Assembly: GCF_004016505.1 (NCBI RefSeq)
Contig: NZ_SACR01000007.1
Coordinates: 1 to 64,000 of the forward strand
Direction of reading: 5' to 3'
From: Rubrivivax rivuli
GTDB taxonomy: Bacteria > Pseudomonadota > Gammaproteobacteria > Burkholderiales > Burkholderiaceae_C
Length of the DNA: 64,000 nt
Part shown: piece by piece, positions 8,887 to 16,964 of the stretch
Position numbering within the stretch: position 1 is the first letter of the stretch
How the letters are laid out: each line of letters begins with the position of its first letter
The notes under the pieces: generated by a model
Database searches by the model: none
Told to the model about the DNA's origin: nothing
What the model saw: the letters and a program-made list of their open reading frames with translations, nothing else
Position numbers and translations under genes: made by a program

Positions 8887-9045
8887 TCAGGGGCTGGGTT
8901 TCAGGCGCTCGAGTTCGGCGCGCAGCAGGCGTTGTTCGGCTTGGCGGCGGGCGCGTGGGCTCGCGGCGTGCGAGCCGGCGACACGTCGCAGGCTGGCGGC
9001 CACGAAGGGGTTGCGCGGCTTGATGGTTTTGACGGTCATCTTCAT
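8887..9045 (-). CDS. Small basic protein (52 residues)
   Basis: A 52-residue strongly basic protein beginning MKMTVKTIKPRNPFVAASLR, with a charged helical C terminus (RQAEQRLLRAELERLK). AGGAGAG is placed 5 bases before the ATG at 9045, good evidence for translation. The basic composition suggests nucleic-acid or ribosome binding, which is inference only; I cannot assign a family with confidence. It lies downstream of a terminator (9136-9174), so it is expressed by readthrough or from its own unrecognised promoter. Confidence 0.65.
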   Translation of the reverse strand: MKMTVKTIKPRNPFVAASLRRVAGSHAASPRARRQAEQRLLRAELERLKPSP

Positions 9046-9135
9046 CGGGGCTCTCCTGGGTGGCCTTGGGGGGCGGTTGAAGCCGGCGCAGCCGGCGGCA
9101 TGGAACGTTGCTGGGGCTGCCAAGCCCGGACTTCG

Positions 9136-9174
9136 AAAACAAAACGGCCCGGGTGCTGGCAGCAACCCGGGCCG
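9136..9174 (-). terminator. Intrinsic terminator after the 43-residue peptide gene
   Basis: On the minus strand a perfect 10-bp stem (CGGCCCGGGT with ACCCGGGCCG around a 10-base loop) runs into TTTTGTTTT. It lies about 27 bases after the stop of the small frame at 9202 and about 230 bases after a predicted promoter, closing a short transcription unit. Confidence 0.85.
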
Positions 9175-9201
9175 TGGTGAGCAGACTGGCTTGAAATGCC
9201 G

Positions 9202-9333
9202 TCAGCGCACCGGCGCCCTGGGTCGGGGGCCTTGAACTTGAGCCGCAACTTGCGCACGCACCGCCACCGACGGTGCCGGGCTGGCCGCAGGGCGGCGCAC
9301 CGGCAGGTTGGCGAAGGCGGTGGTTCGGTTCAT
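9202..9333 (-). CDS. Putative 43-residue basic peptide
   Basis: A short frame starting MNRTTAFANLPVRRPAAS and ending in an arginine/proline-rich tail (GPRPRAPVR). It is rich in Ala, Arg, Pro and Val, with no acidic residue. It sits alone between a convincing sigma-70 promoter (9404-9432) and a strong terminator (9136-9174), so the locus is transcribed as a unit of about 260 bases. The ribosome-binding site is weak (CCGAGTCCCG), so the transcript could instead be a small RNA. The frame also stays open upstream to 9459, but that start would lie before the predicted transcription start. Confidence 0.45.
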   Translation of the reverse strand: MNRTTAFANLPVRRPAASPAPSVAVRAQVAAQVQGPRPRAPVR

Positions 9334-9403
9334 CGGGACTCGGGTGTGGGTGGATCGGCTGCAAGCACCGGAAGGGTCGGGTGCCGACTGCAGGCTTGCG
9401 CAG

Positions 9404-9432
9404 ATGATAAACATACCGTTATCAGAGAGCAA
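9404..9432 (-). promoter_or_regulatory. Sigma-70 promoter with operator-like palindrome
   Basis: On the minus strand, TTGCTC (-35, 9427-9432) and TATCAT (-10, 9404-9409) are 17 bases apart. Between and over them lies the interrupted palindrome TGATAACGGTATGTTTATCA (9405-9424; 6-bp arms TGATAA/TTATCA), placed as a repressor operator would be. It drives the short unit containing the 43-residue frame. The AT-rich core stands out from the GC-rich surroundings. Confidence 0.72.
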
Positions 9433-9513
9433 GGGGATTTGATCAACGAATCCCTGCAAACAAGGGATGCCGGGTGTTGGTCTGCCTGCGCCCGGCGGTG
9501 CGCAGTCTGCAGG

Positions 9514-10152
9514 CTACTTCTTGCGCTTCAGCGGAGCCACGCCACTTTGCGAGCGCAGCCACAGTGCATGGGCGTCTTCGGCCTGCGGGGCCAGCGGCAC
9601 GGGCGGCGGCGGGCGCCGCACGCCCGGCGCCAGCGCACGTGCAGGCGCCGTGGGGGCGGGCTGAACCGGCAGCGGGGCGGGCGTGGGCGCCAGCACTTCG
9701 CCGAGCAGATCGAGCAGCCGCGTGCGGGCGCGCTGTGGATGGCGCCGGTAGTAGGTGAGCACGAGGCCGACGATGAAACGTTCGTCGTCGTCGCGGGGTG
9801 CGGCGTCGTCAGCGGGGGGCGTGTCGGGGGCGGCCAGCCCTGCACTGCGTGCTGCCAGACCGCTGGCTGCGGCCGGCCCGTGCGGCACGTCCATCCAGCC
9901 GTTGGGCTTCTGGCACAGGTGCTCGAACTGACGCGCCAGGCGTTCGCCGATCTGGCGACTGCGGCTCTTGATCTGGCTCCAGTAGCTGGGCTGGATCTGC
10001 ACGCGTTCTGCGAAACGTCGCTCCAGGCCGCGCAGGGTGGCGGCGTCGGCGTGGCGTGCGGTTGCGCGCACGAACTCTTCGAAGAGGGCCAGCGCGTTGT
10101 CCAGGCGCGTCTGCGCGAGGACCTGGGCAGGGTCATGGGGGCTGGCTTGCAT
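9514..10152 (-). CDS. CI-like helix-turn-helix DNA-binding protein with proline-rich tail
   Basis: A 212-residue protein. Residues about 10-75 look like the N-terminal DNA-binding domain of phage-type repressors: a helix bundle with YWSQIKSRSRQIGERLARQ followed by KPNGWMDVPHG, a pattern common to CI/Cro-like regulators of betaproteobacteria. The S24 peptidase domain of such repressors is absent; instead there is an acidic segment, a helix (DERFIVGLVLTYYRRHP) and a proline/alanine-rich tail ending in PLKRKK. The start ATG at 10152 lacks a Shine-Dalgarno sequence and lies just behind a TATCAT -10 element. Probable targets are its own promoter and the small unit just downstream (inference). Confidence 0.68.
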   Translation of the reverse strand: MQASPHDPAQVLAQTRLDNALALFEEFVRATARHADAATLRGLERRFAERVQIQPSYWSQIKSRSRQIGERLARQFEHLCQKPNGWMDVPHGPAAASGLAARSAGLAAPDTPPADDAAPRDDDERFIVGLVLTYYRRHPQRARTRLLDLLGEVLAPTPAPLPVQPAPTAPARALAPGVRRPPPPVPLAPQAEDAHALWLRSQSGVAPLKRKK

Positions 10153-10161
10153 GGAGGGCCG

Positions 10162-10190
10162 GATGATAAATCCGCCTTCACCTGCCTCAG
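10162..10190 (-). promoter_or_regulatory. Predicted promoter of the CI-like gene (near-leaderless)
   Basis: TATCAT (10163-10168) lies 10 bases before the ATG at 10152, so transcription should start only a few bases before the start codon. A weak CTGAGG sits at -35 (10185-10190, 16-base spacer). The 9-mer GATGATAAA (plus strand, 10162-10170) is repeated exactly at 9403-9411 in the promoter of the next unit. Confidence 0.45.
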
Positions 10191-11374
10191 GCCCGGCCCA
10201 GCGCCACCCAGTGGTTGTCAGGCACCCGCACGCCGGGCCAGGCCAGCATGCGCGGCGCGGCCCGCAGGTGCCACAGTGCCAGCCCTCGGCCGGCGCTGAG
10301 CGCCACGCCGCGGCCATCGGGCAGGGTGAGCAGGCCGCAGGGTTCGGTGACTTGCGCCACCGTGGTGTAGTCGGCCGGAAGCGACGGGTGCCACCACAGC
10401 GCGCGGCCCTGCTTCTGCGCGCTGAGCACAAAACCCCCGCCTGGGCCGGCGGCGATGTCGCCTGCGTAGCCGCCGCTCTGCGCCACCGCCGCGGCGCTGT
10501 CGCCCCTCAGGGCCAGGTGGCCGCCGTCGCCGCGTGCATCGGCTTCCCACACCGCCAGCACGGGCGCCGCGCCGCGCAGCGCGGGCTGCGCGTGTTCGGC
10601 CTGCAGCGCCACGCCCAGCCGCGGCAGCGGGTGCTGCGCCCAGGCGATGTGGCGCAGGCTGAGCTGCGCATCGGGCAGCGTCCAGCGGCCCAGCAGCGCG
10701 CCAGTGCTGGCGTCCAGCTGCACCAGCGCAGGTTCCATGGGTTCATCCAGCTTGCGGCCCAGGCGGTCACGCACGATGCCGCCGACGGCCACCATCAGCC
10801 GGCCGGCCATCGCACCCGGGCCGCGCAGCAGCTGGTGCGGGTCGATGCCGTGGCTGCTGAACTCGGCCACGCGCGCCAGCGTCTGCGGGTCGCGCACGCT
10901 GATCCAGCCGGCGCCGGTGGCGGGGTCGGTTTCGGTGGTGTAGAGCCACTGGCTGTCGGCGCTGGTTTCGACATGGCCATTGAAGGTGCGCGCCGGGCGC
11001 TCGTGGTCGGTGGTGATGCGTTGCACCACGGCGCCTTGCGCGTCGCAGCGCATCAGCCAGCGGCCGGGCCGGTTGGCCACGGCGAGGAAGCCGCCGTCGG
11101 CCAGCGGCAGCAGGCCGTGGGCGCGGCTGGGCACGGCCTGTTCGGCCAGCACCTGCACGCGGCCTTCGGCCCAGTGCACCTGCAGCAGGCCGACACGGTC
11201 GCCGCTGTCGGGCGCGGTGGCGCCGGCCACGCGCCAGGCGGAGGCGATGCGCTGCAGCACTGGCGGTGCCGGGGCTTCGTCGGCCTGCGCCCAGGCGGGC
11301 CTCGCCACCGTGCCCGCCAGCAGCGGCAGCCAGGGCGCCTGCAAGGCCTTCAGGGCTGTGCGTCTTGCGATCAT
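10187..11374 (-). CDS. DUF1513 protein, exported, iron-uptake associated
   Basis: A 395-residue protein with an N-terminal export signal beginning with twin arginines (MIARRTALKALQAPWLP; cleavage expected after about residue 30 at AWA). The rest is the DUF1513 beta-propeller-like domain, with HGLLPLADGGFLAVANRPGR and FNGHVETSADSQWLYTTE as typical stretches. DUF1513 proteins are periplasmic and usually travel with iron-uptake genes; no activity is proven. It is the last gene of the tonB-exbB-exbD-receptor operon, 13 bases behind the receptor, and so should be Fur-controlled. Confidence 0.88.
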   Translation of the reverse strand: MIARRTALKALQAPWLPLLAGTVARPAWAQADEAPAPPVLQRIASAWRVAGATAPDSGDRVGLLQVHWAEGRVQVLAEQAVPSRAHGLLPLADGGFLAVANRPGRWLMRCDAQGAVVQRITTDHERPARTFNGHVETSADSQWLYTTETDPATGAGWISVRDPQTLARVAEFSSHGIDPHQLLRGPGAMAGRLMVAVGGIVRDRLGRKLDEPMEPALVQLDASTGALLGRWTLPDAQLSLRHIAWAQHPLPRLGVALQAEHAQPALRGAAPVLAVWEADARGDGGHLALRGDSAAAVAQSGGYAGDIAAGPGGGFVLSAQKQGRALWWHPSLPADYTTVAQVTEPCGLLTLPDGRGVALSAGRGLALWHLRAAPRMLAWPGVRVPDNHWVALGRA

Positions 11375-11387
11375 GGGCCGGCCTCGC

Positions 11388-13655
11388 TCAGAACTTGAAC
11401 ACCGAGCTCAGCTGCACCGTGCGCGGCTTGCCCGCGATGTAGTGGCCGCGGTAGAGCGTCTCGGCGTAGAGCATGTTGGTGAGGTTGCTGACGTTGAGCT
11501 TGAAGAGCAGGCCGCCGCCCGCGTCGAACTCGGCCATCAGATCGGCCGTGACGAAGCCGCGCGCCACGATGCTGCTCTGCTGCGGCGTGTCCTTGCTGCG
11601 TGCGTTCAGCCCGCCGCCCAGGCGCAGCCTGGGGGTGAGCTGGTAGGTGCTCCACACCGTGCCGGAGAGCTTGGGCGTCAGGCCCGGGCGTTGGCCGACG
11701 GTTTCGCCCGTGAGCGTGGTGCCCAGCACCGACGAGGCGCGGTCCACCTCGGCGTCGGGGATCCAGGCCAGCGAGACAAAGGCCTCCCACTGCGGTGTGA
11801 TGCGCCCGGCCACGTCGATCTCGAAGCCCGCCGCGTGGCGCTGGCCCGAGAGCACGTAGTTCGTCGGGCTCACCGACTCTTCGTCGCGGTTGCGTTCGTT
11901 GTACTTGGTGGCGTGGAAGAGCGCCAGGCGCAGCGTGGCCTTGCCGCTCTCGCTGTCGATCTTGGCGCCGAGCTCGAAGTTGCGGCTCTTCTCGGGCGGC
12001 GTGTTGCTGCCCAGCGCGTCGAACTGGTAGGCGTCGCCCGAGGTGTTGAAGCTGGTGCCGTAGCTGAAGTGGAAGCTGGTCAGCGGCGTGGGCTGCCACA
12101 GCGCGCCCAGGCGTTCGCTGAACAGCGAGTCGCTGCGGCCGCGGTCGCCGGTGACGGCGCCGAAGTTGGCCGTGGCGGTGCTGTAGGTGCGGTAGCGGCC
12201 TTCGAAGCGGTCCCAGCGCAGGCCGGCCAGCAGCTTCCAGCCGGGGCTCAGCTGCACCAGGTCTTGCGCGTAGGCGCCCAGCGCCTCGCTCTCGAAATCG
12301 CGGTTCTTGTGGATGACGCGCAGCGATTCGTCGACCCAGCCGCCGCCGCGGTTCTGCGCCACGGTGATGGTGGGCTTGATCAAGGCGCCCGAGGCCGGGT
12401 TGGCGGCCGTGAAGCCGATGAACGCGTCCTTCGTGACATCCACGCCCGCCTGCACCGAGTGCTTCAGGCCCAGGGCCTGGAACTTCTTGTCGTAGTCGCT
12501 CTGGAAGGTGATGGCGTCCAGGTCCTGGATCTTGGCGTGGGTGCCGTTGCCCCCCGAGCGCTGCAGCACGGTGTCGGGGCCGAAGGTGGCCTCGCTGACG
12601 GCCACGCCCCCCGGCTGCAGCGCCGCCGCCGCGAAGCGCACGGCGCTGGCGCGCTGGTCGCGTTCGTAGCGGCCCACGCGCAGCGTCGTCTTCCACTCGC
12701 TGCGGTCGGCGAAACGCTTGGTGTAGCCCAGCGTCGTCATCGTGGCGCTGCCTGCGCTCACGTCGCTCAAGGCGCCGTAGTAGCTGCTCGGGTCCACAGG
12801 CAGCACCTTGCCATTCAGCCAGGGCAGGCCGTAGTGGATGCCGTTGTTGTTCTCCAGGTGGTACAGGCTCACCAGGAATTCATCGCTGGTGCCGATGCCC
12901 CAGCGGAAGCTGGGCGCGATGCCGTGCTTGTCGATCTTGGCGCCGTGGTTGTCGCCCAGGGTGACCATGCCGTTGACGCGCAAGGCGGCGTTGTCGCCCG
13001 TCTTCACGTTGAGGTCGGCCGTGCCGCGCAGGTATCCCTGGTTGCCCAGCGTCACGCCCACCTCGCTGCCCGCGAACAGCGTCGGCAGCTTGCTCACCTG
13101 GTTGACGGCGCCGCCGGTGCTGCCGCGGCCGAAGAGCATGCTGGCGCTGCCGCGCAGCACCTCCAGGCGGTCCCAGTTGAAGCTGTCGCGTTCGTAGAAG
13201 GCGGGGTCGCGCAGGCCGTCGACAAAGATGTCGCCCGTGGCCTGCAATGAAAAGCCGCGCAGGCGGATGTCTTCTTCGCCGCCCTCGGCCGCCAGGAAGC
13301 TGATGCCGGCGGTGTTCTTCAGCGTGTCTTTCAGCGTGTCGAGGTTGCGGTCGTCGATGAGGCGCTCGGTGACCACGGTCACGCTCTGCGGCACGTCGCG
13401 CAGTTCCTGCTGGCCCTTGCCGATGCGGGTGGTGGTGGCCTGCACGCTGTCCTTGCCGGCGGGTTCTGCCTGCACGCGGGCGCGCACCACGGGCAGCACG
13501 GTGCTGGCAGGGGCAGGGGCGGGGGCTGATGCAGCGCCGGCCGGCGCTGCGATCTGAGCCTGGGTGGTGGTGGTGCCCAGCGCCATCAACGCTGCGGCGG
13601 CTGCGGTTCGAAGGGCGTGGGGTGGGCGGGTCGGCAGGCGGAAGGCGTTGCGCAT
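11388..13655 (-). CDS. TonB-dependent catecholate siderophore receptor (Fiu-like)
   Basis: A 755-residue outer-membrane receptor importing Fe(III)-siderophores. After a signal peptide (MRNAFRLPTR to TTTQA) comes a linker, then the plug domain with DVPQSVTVVTERLIDDRN and EEDIRLRGFSLQATGDIFVD, then a 22-strand barrel ending in the C-terminal phenylalanine SSVFKF. The plug sequence is closest to the catecholate receptors Fiu and FiuA. I chose ATG 13655 over one ten codons upstream because it opens directly into the signal peptide. The receptor is followed by DUF1513 and preceded by exbD. Confidence 0.92.
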   Translation of the reverse strand: MRNAFRLPTRPPHALRTAAAAALMALGTTTTQAQIAAPAGAASAPAPAPASTVLPVVRARVQAEPAGKDSVQATTTRIGKGQQELRDVPQSVTVVTERLIDDRNLDTLKDTLKNTAGISFLAAEGGEEDIRLRGFSLQATGDIFVDGLRDPAFYERDSFNWDRLEVLRGSASMLFGRGSTGGAVNQVSKLPTLFAGSEVGVTLGNQGYLRGTADLNVKTGDNAALRVNGMVTLGDNHGAKIDKHGIAPSFRWGIGTSDEFLVSLYHLENNNGIHYGLPWLNGKVLPVDPSSYYGALSDVSAGSATMTTLGYTKRFADRSEWKTTLRVGRYERDQRASAVRFAAAALQPGGVAVSEATFGPDTVLQRSGGNGTHAKIQDLDAITFQSDYDKKFQALGLKHSVQAGVDVTKDAFIGFTAANPASGALIKPTITVAQNRGGGWVDESLRVIHKNRDFESEALGAYAQDLVQLSPGWKLLAGLRWDRFEGRYRTYSTATANFGAVTGDRGRSDSLFSERLGALWQPTPLTSFHFSYGTSFNTSGDAYQFDALGSNTPPEKSRNFELGAKIDSESGKATLRLALFHATKYNERNRDEESVSPTNYVLSGQRHAAGFEIDVAGRITPQWEAFVSLAWIPDAEVDRASSVLGTTLTGETVGQRPGLTPKLSGTVWSTYQLTPRLRLGGGLNARSKDTPQQSSIVARGFVTADLMAEFDAGGGLLFKLNVSNLTNMLYAETLYRGHYIAGKPRTVQLSSVFKF

Positions 13656-13765
13656 GGCAGTCTCGTTCGGTGTGTGATCAGGCAAAGCGCGGCCTGCCGG
13701 CCGCGGCTGGCGCGGACGTGCGGGGTGGGCGCAGAAGGGTTGGGGGCGGCGACGGACGCTGCGCG

Positions 13766-14185
13766 TCAGCGCGCCTCGGGCTCGCTGACGAAGCCCACGC
13801 GCGTGAGCCCTGCGCGGGTGGCATCGGCCAGCGTCTCGGCAACAAAGCGGTAGGGCACGACCTGGTCGGCGCGCAGGTGCACTTGTGGCTGCACGGGCAG
13901 GCGCCCGGCGGCGCTGAAGCGCTCGGCTGCCACCGCGCGCGTGACGGGCTCACCGTTCCAGTAGCGCTGGCCGGCGGCGTCGATGGCGAAGTCGATCTTC
14001 TCCGGCGGTGGCGTGTTCGGCTGCGTGCTGACCTTGGGCAGGTCCAGCTTCACGGCGTGGGTGAGCAGCGGGGCCGTGACGATGAAGATCACCAGCAGCA
14101 CCAGCATCACGTCGATGAGCGGCACCATGTTGATCTCGGCCAGCGGCGCGGCGCTGCGCTGGCGGTCGAAGGAGGCGAAGGCCAT
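13766..14185 (-). CDS. exbD: Biopolymer transport protein ExbD
   Basis: A 139-residue inner-membrane protein of the TonB energising complex. It has a short cytoplasmic N terminus, one membrane helix carrying the proton-channel aspartate (MVPLIDVMLVLLVIFIV, Asp25) and a periplasmic domain. It lies 15 bases behind exbB and 110 bases before the receptor gene. With ExbB and TonB it transmits the proton-motive force to the outer-membrane receptor encoded downstream. Confidence 0.95.
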   Translation of the reverse strand: MAFASFDRQRSAAPLAEINMVPLIDVMLVLLVIFIVTAPLLTHAVKLDLPKVSTQPNTPPPEKIDFAIDAAGQRYWNGEPVTRAVAAERFSAAGRLPVQPQVHLRADQVVPYRFVAETLADATRAGLTRVGFVSEPEAR

Positions 14186-14200
14186 GGCGGTGCTGCTCCT

Positions 14201-14962
14201 TCAGGCCGCGGGTTTCAGCGCGCGCACCTGGGCGCCGCCAGCCGGTGTCGCCTGGCTGGCCGCGCCGGGCGCCTGGCCCAGCGTGAGGAAGCTGTGCAGC
14301 TCGAAGGCGAAGGCGTCCAGCCGGCCCGTGAGGACGCGGTTGCCGCGCGTGAAGGTGTTGTAGGCCATCACCGCGGGGATGGCCACGGCCAGGCCCAGGC
14401 CCGTCATGATCAGCGCCTCGCCCACCGGCCCGGCCACCTTGTCCAGCGTGCCGGCGCCGCTCAGGCCGATGGCCACCAGCGCGTGGTACACGCCCCAGAC
14501 GGTACCGAACAGGCCCACGAAGGGCGCCGTCGCACCCACCGTGGCCAGCACGGTGAGGCCGCTTTCCAGGCGCATGGTCTCTTCATCCAGCACCTTCTTG
14601 AGGGTGCGCGTGATGTAGTCGCTGGCGCTGCCGGCATCGGCCAGGCGCGTGGCGCCGTGGCGCGCGTGGTGCGCTTGGGCGTGCAGTGCGTGGGCGCTGA
14701 GGTGCGAAAACGGGTCGCGCGCGCCGTGGGTGGTGAGTTCGTGCTGCACCTCGTCCATCGTGTGGGCGTTCCAGAAGAAATGCAGGAAGGCGTCGCCGCG
14801 GCGGCGGCGCTGCCATTGCGCCCAGCCCTTGACGACGATCAGCCCCCAGGAGGCGATGCTCATCAGCAGCAGCGCGGCCAGCAGCGTCTTGCCAACTGCG
14901 TCGCTCTGGGCCAGCAGGTGGGCGAAGCCCAGGCTGGGGGTGGCGGTGGCGGTGAGTTCCAT
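14201..14962 (-). CDS. exbB: Biopolymer transport protein ExbB
   Basis: A 253-residue MotA/TolQ/ExbB proton-channel protein with three membrane helices: about 22-44, then a pair in the second half (VGATAPFVGLFGTVWGVYHAL and GEALIMTGLGLAVAIPAVMAYN). The TAPFVGLFGTVWG stretch is the family signature. It is nearly contiguous with tonB (8-base gap) and exbD, forming a complete energising module. Confidence 0.95.
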   Translation of the reverse strand: MELTATATPSLGFAHLLAQSDAVGKTLLAALLLMSIASWGLIVVKGWAQWQRRRRGDAFLHFFWNAHTMDEVQHELTTHGARDPFSHLSAHALHAQAHHARHGATRLADAGSASDYITRTLKKVLDEETMRLESGLTVLATVGATAPFVGLFGTVWGVYHALVAIGLSGAGTLDKVAGPVGEALIMTGLGLAVAIPAVMAYNTFTRGNRVLTGRLDAFAFELHSFLTLGQAPGAASQATPAGGAQVRALKPAA

Positions 14963-14970
14963 GTCAGTGC

Positions 14971-15759
14971 TTACTCCAGCGGATATTCAATGGGCGCGGT
15001 GACCTCGACTTCGAGGGCCACGCCGTCTTCGGTGTAGGGGCGGAAACGCGCCTGGCGCATCGCGCCCAGGGCCTGGGCGTCGAGCCGCGCGTGGCCTGAG
15101 CTGCGCTGCAGCGTCACCTGCGCCGGCAGGCCGCGCACGTCGACCACCACGCGCAGCCAGACCACGCCGCTTTCGCCGGCGCGGCGCGCGGCCAGGGGCA
15201 GCTCGGCGGGCGGCTGCACGAGGTAAACCACGGCATCAGCAGGCAGCCGTTTGCGAACCGCCGGCACAGGGGCGGGTGCAGGGACGGACGCAGCAGCGGG
15301 TGCCGCCAGCGGGTTCGGCGTGGCCGCGGCCGGGGCCGCAGGGGCCGGAGTGGGCGCCGGTGCGGTGAAGGCCTCGGCCAGCGGCGGCGCCGGGTTCGGT
15401 GCCGCCAGCACGGTGCTGGGGGCCGCCACGCGCACGGGCGGCTGCGGCGCGGCGCTCGGCGGCGGTGGCTTGGGTTGTGGGGCTTGTGGGGTGGTGGGGG
15501 CGGCCAGCAGGTCGACGACGAGGGGCGCGGCCTCCAGCATCGCCGAGCGCACTGCGGGCACCTGCAGCAGGGCCCAGCCAGCGGCCAGGTGCAGCACCGC
15601 CACGCCGGCGATCAGCCCGCGCGTTTGCCGCGATGGGGTTTCGGCGGGGCGGCGCAGCAGTTGCGTCCAGTCGGGCGCAGGCGGGGCCGGTGCCCCCGGG
15701 CGCGGGGCCAGACTGAGGGTGATCGGGTGCACCAGGGGCGGCGCAGGGCGGGCAGACAT
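14971..15759 (-). CDS. tonB: Energy transducer TonB
   Basis: A 262-residue protein with an N-terminal membrane anchor at about residues 48-66 (GLIAGVAVLHLAAGWALLQV), a long proline/alanine-rich periplasmic spacer and a C-terminal TonB domain (ESGVVWLRVVVDVRGLPAQV to ARFRPYTEDG). It couples the ExbBD proton channel to the siderophore receptor. First gene of the iron operon, about 35 bases downstream of a promoter that is overlapped by a Fur box. Confidence 0.94.
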   Translation of the reverse strand: MSARPAPPLVHPITLSLAPRPGAPAPPAPDWTQLLRRPAETPSRQTRGLIAGVAVLHLAAGWALLQVPAVRSAMLEAAPLVVDLLAAPTTPQAPQPKPPPPSAAPQPPVRVAAPSTVLAAPNPAPPLAEAFTAPAPTPAPAAPAAATPNPLAAPAAASVPAPAPVPAVRKRLPADAVVYLVQPPAELPLAARRAGESGVVWLRVVVDVRGLPAQVTLQRSSGHARLDAQALGAMRQARFRPYTEDGVALEVEVTAPIEYPLE

Positions 15760-15798
15760 CGTGCAGGGAGGGCCAGCGGCCCGAACGACAGGAAGCGC

Positions 15799-15828
15799 AT
15801 CGTATTGCGAATGCGAATGGTTCGCAAT
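15799..15828 (-). promoter_or_regulatory. Fur box overlapping the tonB operon promoter
   Basis: On the minus strand TTGCGA (-35, 15822-15827) and TACGAT (-10, 15799-15804) are 17 bases apart. The inverted repeat ATTGCGAA / TTCGCAAT (15804-15811 and 15821-15828, 9-base centre reading TGCGAATGG) covers the -35 element and spacer. It matches the NAT-repeat style of betaproteobacterial Fur boxes, so Fe-Fur should block RNA polymerase and repress tonB-exbB-exbD-receptor-DUF1513 when iron is plentiful. Confidence 0.85.
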
Positions 15829-15870
15829 AACAATGTTGTATCCGTGCCGCGCTCACCGATCTCCCGTCCA

Positions 15871-15912
15871 CAAAGCCCAACGCCGCCAGCCCGAAGGGCG
15901 TGGCGGCGTTGG
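15871..15912 (-). terminator. Terminator of the terC transcript
   Basis: A perfect 12-bp stem (CCAACGCCGCCA with its complement, 12-base loop) lies about 80 bases after the terC stop and is followed on the minus strand by GCTTTG. The T run is short, but the stem is very stable, and it separates terC from the iron-regulated tonB promoter. Confidence 0.75.
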
Positions 15913-15993
15913 CGGGCGCTGCAGCTGAGGCGGGGGCCTGGCTTCAGCGGTGGTGGGCGCTGCGGGCTCTCAGCCCGCCCGCGCGGGCCGGCC

Positions 15994-16959
15994 TCAGCTG
16001 GCGGCCTTGTCCTTGATCTTCGGCGCGGTCTTCACGCTCCAGACCATGGTGATGGCCAGGATGGCGACGACGACACCCAGCGACACCACCACCGGGATCT
16101 TGTAGATGTCGATCAGCATCATCTTCGTGCCGATGAACACCAGCACCACCGCCAGGCCGTAGCTCAGCAGGTGGAACTTGGCGGCCACGGCGGCCAGCAG
16201 GAAGTACATCGCGCGCAGGCCGAGGATGGCGAAGATGTTGCTCGTCAGCACGATGAAGGGGTCCATCGTGATGGCGAAGATGGCCGGGATGCTGTCCACC
16301 GCGAAGATCACGTCGGTCAGGCCCACCAGGCAGATCACCAGGAACAGCGGCGTGGCGATCTTCTTGCCGTTCTCGATGGTGAAGAACTTCTCGCCGTCGA
16401 AGTTCTTGCCCACCGGCATCACCTTGCGCAGCAGCTTCAGCGCCGGGTTGCTTTCGAGGTCGGGCTCCTTGTCGGCCGCCCACCACATCTTGATGCCGGT
16501 GAGGATGAGGAAGGCGCCGAAGACGTACAGCACCCAGTGGAACTTCGCGATCAGCCAGGCACCCACCAGGATCATCACCGTGCGCAGCACGATGGCACCG
16601 ATGATGCCGATCATCAGCACCCGCTTCTGGTAGGCCGGCGGCACCGCGAAGTAGGTGAAGATCATCAGGAAGACGAAGATGTTGTCCACCGCCAGGCTCT
16701 TCTCGATGAGATAGCCGGTGAGGAACTCCATGCTCTTCGTGTTGGCGAGCTCGGTGCCGTGGTCTTGGTAGACCGCGAACCAGAACAGCCCGTTGAAGGC
16801 GAAGCTGAGCAGCACCCAGACGATGGACCAGTTGATGGCCTCCTTCACCGTCACTTCATGCGCGCCCTGCTTGTTGAGCACGACGAAGTCGATGAAGAGC
16901 GCAGCGAGCACGGCGCAGACGAAAAATACCCAAAGCCAGAGCGGCGCGATGGTGTCCAT
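15994..16959 (-). CDS. TerC/Alx family manganese exporter
   Basis: A 321-residue inner-membrane protein with about nine hydrophobic segments. The TerC signatures are FLTGYLIEKSLAVDNIFVF and GLTDVIFAVDSIPAIFAIT; the paired acidic residues in these helices are thought to form the metal path. TerC/Alx proteins export Mn2+. The ATG at 16957-16959 has GGGAG 6 bases upstream; longer readings would start inside the riboswitch. The yybP-ykoY element upstream supports manganese as the substrate. A single-gene transcript with its own promoter and terminator. Confidence 0.92.
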   Translation of the reverse strand: MDTIAPLWLWVFFVCAVLAALFIDFVVLNKQGAHEVTVKEAINWSIVWVLLSFAFNGLFWFAVYQDHGTELANTKSMEFLTGYLIEKSLAVDNIFVFLMIFTYFAVPPAYQKRVLMIGIIGAIVLRTVMILVGAWLIAKFHWVLYVFGAFLILTGIKMWWAADKEPDLESNPALKLLRKVMPVGKNFDGEKFFTIENGKKIATPLFLVICLVGLTDVIFAVDSIPAIFAITMDPFIVLTSNIFAILGLRAMYFLLAAVAAKFHLLSYGLAVVLVFIGTKMMLIDIYKIPVVVSLGVVVAILAITMVWSVKTAPKIKDKAAS

Positions 16960-16964
16960 GGACA

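Noticed and set aside
9390..9424. Plus-strand promoter (TTGCGC ... TTATCA) diverging from the small unit
   Set aside because: The -10 match is poor, and the strand downstream holds only antisense to the CI-like gene. The minus-strand promoter in the same bases is much better.
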